A stretch of DNA of 5,027 nt from Elusimicrobia bacterium RIFCSPLOWO2_01_FULL_54_10 (GCA_001799975.1 MGUQ01000100.1:4216-9242), one strand, 5' to 3'. Counted from the stretch's first letter, positions 1 through 4,728 are shown. A program made the numbers and translations. The notes: generated by a model from the sequence alone, not told the origin.

Positions 1-1531
1 GCGGTTCACCGTGGCCCAGAAGGACTGGATCCTCACCCTCAACCTTCACGCGCTGGGCGGCATCTCCAGCCAGCCCAATGTCTCCATGCCGCACGGAACC
101 CCGCGCTCCGACTACCGCACTTCCGAAATCACCATGGAAAGCTACAGCGACGCCGAGGAAACCGCCATGCCCAGGCGCACGCTTTCCGTCCGTCCCGATT
201 TGGATGAAATCGTGAGTGTGGGGCTCACCAACCACCGGCCCCTGGAAATCGCGCGCATGGAGCTCAAGCTGGCCGGCCAGAAGCTTTTTGAGTCCCGCAG
301 GAATTTCCTGCCCAGCGTGGCCGCGCGGGGATCCCAGTCTGAAGGGTCAACGCTGATTTCTCCAAACGATTCGTCCACCCGCGCCGATTTCCGCCGCAAG
401 GAGCTGGGCATTGAGCTCGGCCAGCCCATCTTCCAGAGCGGGCGCATTTACTATTCCCAAAAGCAGGCTGCTGCCCAGGAAGAAGCGGCAAGTCTGGCCA
501 TCGCCAAAGTATTGCAGGAGGCCACTTTCGGAATCCTCAACAGCCTCTACACTTTCCTTCAAACCCGCGAAGGCGTGGGCCTGCGCAAAAGTGTGGTCAA
601 GGAAAGCCAGGACATCATGGAAGCCACAAAAAAGAAAAGGGACATCGGCGTATCGTCCGAATCCGAATACCTGGGCGTGCTTTCCGCGGGCAACCAGATC
701 GAATACAAAGCCGTCTCAGAAGAGAAGGATTTTGAAATCGCCCGCTCAAAACTCATGGGCGTGCTTAATCTGGATTCCATCCCCCTGGAAATTCCCATCA
801 GCCTGGTGGACCTGGCCAGCCGCAAAGTGCCGGCCACCAACCTCGATTTGGATAATTTGATCGCGCTGGCGCTTTCGAACCGTCCTGAAATCAAGACGGC
901 GTATCTGGGCAAGAAAATCAAGGAATATGCCCGCAAGGCCGCGCGGGGGGAATATCTTCTCAAGGTGGACGCCAGCGGGTTCGTGGGGCAGTCAGGCGCC
1001 GCGTTCGCGCAGGAGAATCTGAATATGAAGGACAGCTACAACGCGGGACTGCGCGGCACGCTCTATTTCGGCGGAAGCTCCATCAGTCCCCAGGTATCGC
1101 GCGAAAAGACCGCTCCTGACCTGGGCTCCAATTCCCGCACGGAGACCCGTGCGGAATCCGTCACGGTGGGCCTGCTGGACTCGCTCGGGGCGCGCTCCAA
1201 TTATTTCCAGTCCAAAATTGAGGAAGAAAAAGCCAAAGAGGAATTTGCCGCGCAAAAGAAGGGGATTATCATCGAGGTGAAGGAAGCGTTCTACAACATG
1301 CAGCGCGCCCGCATCCAGATTGACACCGCGCGCAAGGAGCTGGAATACCGCAAAAAGGAGGCCGCCATCGCCAAGTCCAAAGACCGCCTCCACCAGATTG
1401 AGGCCACTCAGTTCCTGCAGGCGATTTCGGGCATGACAGAGGCGGAAGTGGGCATCCGCGAAGCTACTGCTTATTACCTGACCGCCCTGGCCGCCCTCGA
1501 AAAAGCCACCGGCCAGCCCCTCACTCGATAA
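1..1531 (+). CDS. TolC-family outer membrane efflux protein, 5'-partial
   Basis: This is an outer membrane channel protein of the TolC/OEP family, which forms trimeric barrel-and-helix tunnels that export substrates with an inner-membrane pump and a periplasmic adaptor. Numbering from a GTG at base 11, the first OEP repeat covers about residues 64-260 (NHRPLEIARMELK near 74-86, then FLPSVAARGS). The second covers about 277-500 (LALSNRPEIKTAYL near 286-299, the usual N-RPE motif). Long helical stretches rich in A, E, K and Q follow each repeat. Residues 340-400 form an enlarged strand-like segment (DSYNAGLRGTLYFGGSS, then a PDLGS-containing loop) instead of a compact barrel hairpin. The frame is open to the left edge (first full codon at base 2) and residues 1-60 hold no signal peptide, so the GTG is probably internal and the true start lies outside the window. 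The roughly 60 residues before the first repeat match nothing I recognise. Pump and adaptor genes are not in view. The family call is firm; the substrate is unknown. Confidence 0.9.
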   Translation, partial: RFTVAQKDWILTLNLHALGGISSQPNVSMPHGTPRSDYRTSEITMESYSDAEETAMPRRTLSVRPDLDEIVSVGLTNHRPLEIARMELKLAGQKLFESRRNFLPSVAARGSQSEGSTLISPNDSSTRADFRRKELGIELGQPIFQSGRIYYSQKQAAAQEEAASLAIAKVLQEATFGILNSLYTFLQTREGVGLRKSVVKESQDIMEATKKKRDIGVSSESEYLGVLSAGNQIEYKAVSEEKDFEIARSKLMGVLNLDSIPLEIPISLVDLASRKVPATNLDLDNLIALALSNRPEIKTAYLGKKIKEYARKAARGEYLLKVDASGFVGQSGAAFAQENLNMKDSYNAGLRGTLYFGGSSISPQVSREKTAPDLGSNSRTETRAESVTVGLLDSLGARSNYFQSKIEEEKAKEEFAAQKKGIIIEVKEAFYNMQRARIQIDTARKELEYRKKEAAIAKSKDRLHQIEATQFLQAISGMTEAEVGIREATAYYLTALAALEKATGQPLTR

Positions 1532-1540
1532 TAAAAACCT

Positions 1541-1669
1541 GCACAAAACTAAAACTATCCCTCATCCCGCCGATATCTGGTGGGAACCCACTGTGGTTCC
1601 CCTCATTCCGCTTCGCGGAACGAGCCTCCCCTCCGCAAGGCGTACTTCGGAACAGTTTTAGTTTTGTGC
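1541..1669 (+). repeat. Structured palindromic repeat, copy A (3' of TolC-like gene)
   Basis: This is a 129-base element starting 9 bases after the TolC-like stop codon. The outer arms are a perfect 16-base inverted repeat, GCACAAAACTAAAACT at 1541-1556 and its complement at 1654-1669. Inside, in + orientation, come: CCCGCC/GGTGGG (1566-1571/1579-1584, one G-U pair); GGGAACC/GGTTCCC (1582-1588/1595-1601); and a stem CTC-a-TTCCGC with loop TTC and GCGGAA-c-GAG (1602-1624). These are followed by the pyrimidine run CCTCCCCTCC (1625-1634) and a bulged hairpin CCGcAAG/CTTCGG (1633-1650). The blocks GTGGTTCCCCTC (1593-1604) and GAGCCTCCCCTCC (1622-1634) recur, reverse-complemented, in the copy at 1762-1898. 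It could be a 3'-UTR RNA structure, a MITE/REP-like mobile palindrome, or an atypical terminator. There is no T-tract after a GC-rich stem, so a standard intrinsic terminator is unlikely. Confidence 0.75.
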
Positions 1670-1701
1670 TGGAATTAATTGCTTGATGGATAATGTTATT
1701 T

Positions 1702-1740
1702 GAAATTACCCTTCCGCTAGGGTAGCTACGGAGCAATTTC
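1702..1740. other. Imperfect stem-loop between the two repeats
   Basis: GAAATT (1702-1707) pairs with AATTTC (1735-1740). Inside it CT-t-CCG (1711-1716) pairs with CGGAG (1729-1733), then TAG (1718-1720) with CTA (1726-1728), with a GGTAG loop. It shares no core block with the flanking repeats. A smaller AT-rich hairpin, ATATC-gctt-GATAT, follows at 1747-1760. No T-tract follows, so it is not a typical intrinsic terminator. No ORF with credible coding character covers the stretch 1670-1761. Function unknown. Confidence 0.4.
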
Positions 1741-1761
1741 GCAAAAATATCGCTTGATATG

Positions 1762-1898
1762 CCTGCGAGCAAATCGACTAATCTTTTTTGCTGAGCGCGT
1801 TTTGGAGGGGAGGCTCCACCGAAGGTGGAGGGGAACCACGGAGAGGTTCCCGGCAGAGGGCCGCGGGAAGCAAAAAAATTAGTTGATTTGCGAGCAGG
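1762..1898 (-). repeat. Structured palindromic repeat, copy B (3' of minus-strand operon)
   Basis: This is a 137-base element ending 2 bases from the stop codon of the convergent minus-strand gene. Its arms are 1762-1792 and 1869-1898. They are complementary apart from a two-base internal loop (GA/GA at 1767-1768 and 1892-1893), one G-T position (1776/1884) and one bulged C (1783). On the minus strand the interior has CGGC/GCCG (1863-1860/1854-1851), GGGAACC/GGTTCCC (1851-1845/1837-1831) and a stem CTCCACC-TTC-GGTGGAG (1830-1814), then CCTCCCCTCC to 1804. It shares exact 12- and 13-base blocks with the copy at 1541-1669 and the same hairpin order. The upper stem and outer arms differ in sequence but keep pairing. 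Both outer arms carry a terminal GCA-N3/4-AACTAA-like motif, GCACAAAACTAA in copy A and GCAAATCAACTAA in copy B (minus strand). It may be an RNA element or a MITE-like insertion. Confidence 0.75.
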
Positions 1899-1900
1899 GG

Positions 1901-2200
1901 TTAGCGCTTGTTTTGCTGGTTGATTTGCTGGTTTTGGCGGTTGATGCGGTTGATCTCTTCGATGGCCCTGATGGTCCTCTGATTGTCTTCTGCTGAACGC
2001 TGAACATTCTGCTGCATTTTCATCTGCTGCGCCGTATGCTCTGCAACCTGCGCCGCTATTTTTTCCTGCCTTTTTTTGATTTCATCCTCGCTTTGAGCGG
2101 CCGGATCTTCCTTGGGAACTTCCGGGTCTTTCCGGAAGAATCCAAAATAAATCCCGGCCAGAACTGCCAGAACAGAAGCGATGATCAGGGCTTTTTTCAA
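1901..2200 (-). CDS. Small membrane-anchored protein with charged coiled-coil and Q/N-rich tail, unknown function
   Basis: I do not recognise this 99-residue protein. After MKK, residues 4-22 form one hydrophobic segment (ALIIASVLAVLAGIYFGFF), either an uncleaved signal anchor or a signal peptide without an obvious cleavage site or lipobox. Residues 23-40 are acidic and proline-containing. Residues 40-85 are highly charged, with heptad-like spacing that suggests a coiled coil (EDEIKKRQEKIAAQ, then AIEEINRINRQ). The C-terminus is rich in Q and N. The start is TTG at 2200; no in-frame ATG lies between it and the upstream stop, and the MKKAL start is typical of an N-terminus. It is the last gene of a three-gene operon, 10 bases after the previous stop, with no clear Shine-Dalgarno sequence. 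The stop codon is followed after 2 bases by the palindromic repeat. It may act as a periplasm-facing or cytoplasm-facing scaffold, but this is only inference. Confidence 0.7.
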   Translation of the reverse strand: MKKALIIASVLAVLAGIYFGFFRKDPEVPKEDPAAQSEDEIKKRQEKIAAQVAEHTAQQMKMQQNVQRSAEDNQRTIRAIEEINRINRQNQQINQQNKR

Positions 2201-2210
2201 CTGATGCCGG

Positions 2211-2483
2211 TCAGGGCTTGGCCGGTTCTTTGGCGGGGAGAGGTGTGGCTGCTTTGGCTTTCGGAGCAGGCTTGGCCGGTTCGGCCGGCGTCACCGCCGG
2301 AACTTCAGTTGTTTCCAACTCAGGCTCCGCGAAATCCTCGCCGTAATAGGATTCGTCGAAATCATCGAACTGGTTCTGGTCGGCCCGGAACGATTCGAAG
2401 AGAGCCCAGCTCATGAGCCCCGCGGAGGCCACAACGACCGCAACAAAGGCGGCGATTTTGCCTTTGCCTGGTTTATCGTCCAT
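2211..2483 (-). CDS. Small single-TM protein with acidic linker and Pro/Ala/Lys-rich tail, unknown function
   Basis: This 90-residue protein was not recognised. The N-terminus is short and basic (MDDKPGKGK), followed by one membrane segment at about residues 10-30 (IAAFVAVVVASAGLMSWALF). Next is a strongly acidic, aromatic stretch (FDDFDESYYGEDF, about 39-51), then a low-complexity tail of P, A, K and E from about 58 to the end (repeated PAKP/PAEP-like units). By the positive-inside tendency the tail should lie outside the cytoplasm, where such P/A/K sequences often act as flexible spacers. It starts with ATG 5 bases after the stop of the upstream gene and ends 10 bases before the next start, so it is probably translated by coupling; no good Shine-Dalgarno sequence is visible. 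Compositionally biased tails drift quickly, which would make homology searches weak. Confidence 0.7.
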   Translation of the reverse strand: MDDKPGKGKIAAFVAVVVASAGLMSWALFESFRADQNQFDDFDESYYGEDFAEPELETTEVPAVTPAEPAKPAPKAKAATPLPAKEPAKP

Positions 2484-2488
2484 GTAAC

Positions 2489-2746
2489 TTATTCAGGCAT
2501 CGAGCTCTTCTTTCTCGTGTTGCCTTCAATGCTCACAAGCAGGCGAAGGATTTCGGAGATGAAGAGGAAGAACACGAAATAGAAAAAGCCCAGGGCCAGA
2601 GCCAGAACGGAAGTGGCGCGGGGGGCTTCAGCGGAACCGCCGCCGATGAGGATGATGAAGAAGAAGATGACTCCGAGCAACCCGGAAAGACCTGCAAATC
2701 CCACAAACGTCCATCTCAATTTCTTTGCAATTTTGTTCTCTTCCAT
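2489..2746 (-). CDS. Two-TM small membrane protein, unknown function
   Basis: This 85-residue protein is the first gene of the minus-strand operon. After a basic N-terminus (MEENKIAKKLRW) there are two hydrophobic segments, about residues 13-34 (ending in a run FFFIILIGGG) and about 44-70 (SVLALALGFFYFVFFLFIS). A short loop SAEAPRAT separates them. The C-terminus ISEILRLLVSIEGNTRKK looks like an amphipathic helix lying along the membrane. Basic residues at both ends predict both termini in the cytoplasm. The 'two TM helices plus IExNTR-like tail' layout resembles small integral proteins of the DUF4282 type, but this is a resemblance by eye, not an assignment. ATG at 2746 is well supported by AAGGAGG at 9 bases spacing and a promoter at 2792-2820. 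The cluster of three small membrane proteins suggests one membrane complex. Confidence 0.75.
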   Translation of the reverse strand: MEENKIAKKLRWTFVGFAGLSGLLGVIFFFIILIGGGSAEAPRATSVLALALGFFYFVFFLFISEILRLLVSIEGNTRKKSSMPE

Positions 2747-2755
2747 GTAGTGATG

Positions 2756-2762
2756 CCTCCTT
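2756..2762 (-). promoter_or_regulatory. Shine-Dalgarno of the small membrane protein operon
   Basis: AAGGAGG on the minus strand lies 9 bases before the ATG at 2746. It is the only strong Shine-Dalgarno sequence in front of a gene in this window, so it both fixes that start and contrasts with the other promoters, whose start codons lie almost at the predicted transcription start. Confidence 0.8.
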
Positions 2763-2790
2763 AAATGCGCGACGATAATAACGCCACATG

Positions 2791-2815
2791 AAATATAGCA
2801 TCAGAGCCTATATTT
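2791..2815. promoter_or_regulatory. Candidate operator: 8-base inverted repeat over the operon promoter
   Basis: AAATATAG (2791-2798) and CTATATTT (2808-2815) are a perfect 8-base inverted repeat with a 9-base spacer. It spans the -10 and spacer of the minus-strand promoter and touches the shared -35 region. A dimeric repressor bound here would block the operon and could also affect the divergent kinase promoter. The AT richness and overlap with a -10 box mean part of the symmetry may be chance. Confidence 0.35.
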
Positions 2816-2820
2816 GTCAA
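2792..2820 (-). promoter_or_regulatory. Sigma70-type promoter of the minus-strand operon
   Basis: On the minus strand there is TTGACA (2820-2815), a 17-base spacer, then TATATT (2797-2792). The -35 box is a perfect consensus match and the -10 box matches 5 of 6. The predicted transcription start is near 2785, giving a leader of about 39 bases that contains the AAGGAGG. Its -35 box overlaps that of the divergent kinase promoter by five bases. Confidence 0.75.
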
Positions 2821-2842
2821 TATCGATGAGAAATTCTATAAT
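2814..2842 (+). promoter_or_regulatory. Sigma70-type promoter of the kinase gene, leaderless geometry
   Basis: TTGTCA (2814-2819), a 17-base spacer, then TATAAT (2837-2842). The -10 box is perfect and the -35 box matches 5 of 6. Transcription would start at about 2849-2850, which is the A of the ATG chosen as kinase start. The earlier in-frame starts (TTG at 2814, ATG at 2826, ATG at 2841) would lie upstream of, or inside, the promoter itself. Confidence 0.7.
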
Positions 2843-2849
2843 GGCCCCC

Positions 2850-3647
2850 ATGACGCCCAAGGAACAGGACTGGAACGAGCGCCTGGAGCGCGAAGTTTAC
2901 CAGAGAACCCTGGCCCTTCAGGACTCGCTCAAACGGCTGGAGGCCTTGAACAGCATGCGGGCCCAGTTTGTGGCCATCATGTCGCATGAGCTGCGCACCC
3001 CGGCCACCGCCCTCATCGGCTATGCCGACACTTTGAAGGAAAAGTGGGCCAAGCTCCCGGAAAAGAAGATCCAGAAATACCTTGATGTCATCTCGGAAGA
3101 ATCCAGCCGCATGGTCACGCTCATGCAGGAGATTTTTGAGATCTCGCGCATTCTGGAAGGCAAGCTCAGCCTGCAGTTCCAAACCGCGGACTTGATCCCG
3201 CTCATCGGCTCGGCCGTCAAAGAGTTCCGTTTGCGGTACGCGGACAAATCCTTCGGGTTCAAGGAAACCGCGGATTCCCTGGAAGCCAAAGTGGACACTC
3301 TCTATTTCAAGAGCGCCCTCACGCACGTTCTCCTGAACGCGGTCAAATACACCCCTGATAAGGGAAACATTCTGTTATTCGTCGAAAGCAAGGGCGGGGA
3401 GGCCGTTATCCGCATTGAAGACGACGGCCCCGGCATCCCCAGGGAATACCGCGAAAAAGCTTTTGAGCCATTTTTCCGCTCCATGGACAATGTAAACCGC
3501 AAAACCCCGGGCGCGGGCCTGGGTCTCACCATCGCCCGCGGGGTGATTGAAGCCTTCAAAGGCCGCGTCGTGGTGGCGGACAAGCTCACCGGCAAGCAGG
3601 GCTGCGCCGTGGTCATTTCCATTCCGCTTGCGGGCGGCTCCTCATGA
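2850..3647 (+). CDS. Soluble sensor histidine kinase (HisKA + HATPase_c)
   Basis: This is a two-component histidine kinase that autophosphorylates on a histidine and passes the phosphate to a receiver aspartate. The ATG at 2850 gives 265 residues. There is no membrane segment, HAMP, PAS or GAF domain. Residues about 5-38 are a charged helix, likely coiled coil. HisKA follows with the H-box SHELRTP (His46), continuing to about residue 105. HATPase_c runs from about 148 to 260, with the N-box HVLLNAVKY (Asn163), G1 box DDGPGIP (191-197), F-box FEPFFRS (205-211) and G2 box GAGLGLTIA (221-229). All catalytic motifs are intact, so it should be active. The lack of a sensor domain suggests input from a partner protein bound at the N-terminal helix. 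It overlaps the next gene by ATGA, so the two are co-translated, and that receiver is the obvious phosphate acceptor. The start was chosen from the promoter position; no Shine-Dalgarno sequence precedes any candidate start. Confidence 0.92.
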   Translation: MTPKEQDWNERLEREVYQRTLALQDSLKRLEALNSMRAQFVAIMSHELRTPATALIGYADTLKEKWAKLPEKKIQKYLDVISEESSRMVTLMQEIFEISRILEGKLSLQFQTADLIPLIGSAVKEFRLRYADKSFGFKETADSLEAKVDTLYFKSALTHVLLNAVKYTPDKGNILLFVESKGGEAVIRIEDDGPGIPREYREKAFEPFFRSMDNVNRKTPGAGLGLTIARGVIEAFKGRVVVADKLTGKQGCAVVISIPLAGGSS

Positions 3648-4021
3648 AAAAGCGCACCGTGCTGGTGGCCGATGACGAAGTCAATCTCTTGAACCTCCTT
3701 AAAGACAACCTGGAAGAAGAGGGATATGAGGTGTTCACGGCCGCCGACGGCGAGGAAGCGCTCAAGGTCTGGGTCCAGAAACGCCCGGACGCCGTGGTGC
3801 TGGACATCGAAATGCCGCGCATGAACGGCTGGAAAGTGCTTGAAGAAATCCGCAAGGTCACCCTCAGCAATGAAGTGCCCGTCATCCTCATTCTCTCCGC
3901 CTACGCCCAGCACGAAGACATCCAGCGCGGCATGGCGCTGGGCGCCAACAAATACCTCACCAAGCCCTTCAAAACACGGGCGCTCGTTGAGACAATCGAA
4001 GAATATTTAAAAGGAAAGTAA
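3644..4021 (+). CDS. Single-domain response regulator (CheY-like receiver)
   Basis: This 125-residue protein is one receiver domain with no output domain. The conserved residues are present: acidic pair Asp10/Asp11, phospho-acceptor Asp54 (VVLDIEMPRMNG), switch Ser85 (LILSAYA), Tyr104 and Lys107 in KYLTKPF. It can accept phosphate from the kinase encoded just upstream, with which it shares an ATGA stop/start overlap. With no DNA-binding domain it must act by binding a target protein or as a relay to another histidine protein. Translation is likely coupled to the kinase, since no Shine-Dalgarno sequence is seen in the end of the kinase gene. It ends only 4 bases before the stop of the convergent OmpR-type gene, with no visible terminator between them. 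Confidence 0.92.
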   Translation: MKKRTVLVADDEVNLLNLLKDNLEEEGYEVFTAADGEEALKVWVQKRPDAVVLDIEMPRMNGWKVLEEIRKVTLSNEVPVILILSAYAQHEDIQRGMALGANKYLTKPFKTRALVETIEEYLKGK

Positions 4022-4025
4022 GGGT

Positions 4026-4721
4026 TTACTCGGGGGGGTTGTAGCGGTATCCCACTTTGCCCACCGTCTCAATGAGCTCGGCATACTTGCCCAGCTTCTT
4101 GCGCAGGCGGCCCACATGCACGTCAATGGTGCGGGAAGATTCCAGGTTTTCGCGCTCCCAAATCTGGGCGGAAATCACGTCGCGCGTGAGCACGCTGCCC
4201 TGCTCTTTCACAAACAGCACCAGCAGGGCGAATTCCTTGGGGGTCAGTTTCAAAGGGGTTTTTTTGATCGAGGCCCTGCGGCTGTCCATGTCCAGGGCGA
4301 AAATGCCGTCGTCCAGGATAGCCCCTGGTTTTTTGCCGGCAGGCTTGGAGCGGCGGAGCACCGCATTCACCCGCGCCAGCAATTCCGCGGGGTTGAACGG
4401 CTTGGCCACAAAATCGTCCGCGCCGCTCTCCAGGCCAATGATCTTGTGGATGTCGGAGGACTGCACGCTCACCAGGATGATGGGAATGTTCTTGGCCCGC
4501 GGGTCTTCGCGGATGCGGCGGCAGGCCTCCAGGCCGTCCATGTTTGGGAGCTGAATGTCCAAAAGGATGAGGGAAGGCTTTAAAGTGGGGATTTTTTTGA
4601 TGCCTTGCTCCGCGGATTCCACCCCGACGGTGACAAACCCGTTTTTGGAAAGAAAGGTCTCTATCAGGTCGCGGATGTTGAGTTCATCCTCGATGATGAG
4701 GATTGTTTTCTTTTCTTCCAT
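4026..4721 (-). CDS. OmpR/PhoB-family response regulator (receiver + winged helix)
   Basis: This 231-residue protein is a full-length DNA-binding response regulator. The receiver domain covers residues 5-118, with Glu11/Asp12, phospho-acceptor Asp55 (LILLDIQLPNMDG), Ser85, and Lys107 in FVAKPFNPAELLAR. A short linker (124-136, SKPAGKKPGAI) leads to the winged-helix Trans_reg_C domain, about 137-229. That domain holds LKLTPKEFALL (157-167), the recognition helix SSRTIDVHVGRLRKKLG (195-211) and the wing hairpin TVGKVGYRY (219-227). The kinase for this regulator is not identified: it converges on the kinase/receiver pair rather than joining it, and its own promoter region faces another receiver gene. 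ATG at 4721 has only a poor GGGG sequence immediately before it, not a spaced Shine-Dalgarno. A run of seven C in the last codons (NPPE) is a possible slippage site but would only alter the end of the protein. Confidence 0.93.
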   Translation of the reverse strand: MEEKKTILIIEDELNIRDLIETFLSKNGFVTVGVESAEQGIKKIPTLKPSLILLDIQLPNMDGLEACRRIREDPRAKNIPIILVSVQSSDIHKIIGLESGADDFVAKPFNPAELLARVNAVLRRSKPAGKKPGAILDDGIFALDMDSRRASIKKTPLKLTPKEFALLVLFVKEQGSVLTRDVISAQIWERENLESSRTIDVHVGRLRKKLGKYAELIETVGKVGYRYNPPE

Positions 4722-4728
4722 CCCCGGA

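Noticed and set aside
411..860. 149-codon ORF within the TolC-like gene, same strand
   Set aside because: Shifted-frame shadow of a clear OEP-domain coding sequence, with low-complexity S/R/P-rich composition.
992..1546. 184-codon antisense ORF under the TolC-like gene
   Set aside because: Long only because GC-rich coding DNA has few stops in the antisense frame; no recognisable domain and no initiation signal.
1521..1772. 83-codon minus-strand ORF across the palindromic region
   Set aside because: It runs through repeat copy A and the neighbouring stem-loop, overlaps the end of the TolC-like gene, has no Shine-Dalgarno sequence and shows no protein-like pattern; it is a by-product of the repeat.
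1783..1789. Intrinsic terminator from the T-run at 1783-1789 (or the A-run at 1872-1878 read on the minus strand)
   Set aside because: No GC-rich stem lies directly upstream of either T-run in the direction of transcription; the runs are parts of the repeat's arms.
1541..1898. CRISPR array or integron attC site
   Set aside because: Only two copies, inverted rather than direct, with no uniform spacers; no RYYYAAC/GTTRRRY pair as expected of attC sites.
2036..2416. 126-codon plus-strand ORF opposite the small membrane protein genes
   Set aside because: The minus-strand genes have hydrophobic segments, tight operon spacing and a promoter; the plus-strand frame is W/R/P-rich shadow sequence.
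2814..2849. Longer kinase N-terminus from TTG 2814, ATG 2826 or ATG 2841
   Set aside because: These codons overlap the -35 box, spacer or -10 box of a near-consensus promoter, so the mRNA would not include them if that promoter is used; no Shine-Dalgarno sequence supports them.
3302..3913. 203-codon antisense ORF under the kinase/receiver pair
   Set aside because: Opposite intact HATPase and receiver motifs on the plus strand; no start signal.
4116..4583. 155-codon plus-strand ORF opposite the OmpR-type gene
   Set aside because: Shadow of a complete OmpR-family gene; no domain or ribosome site.
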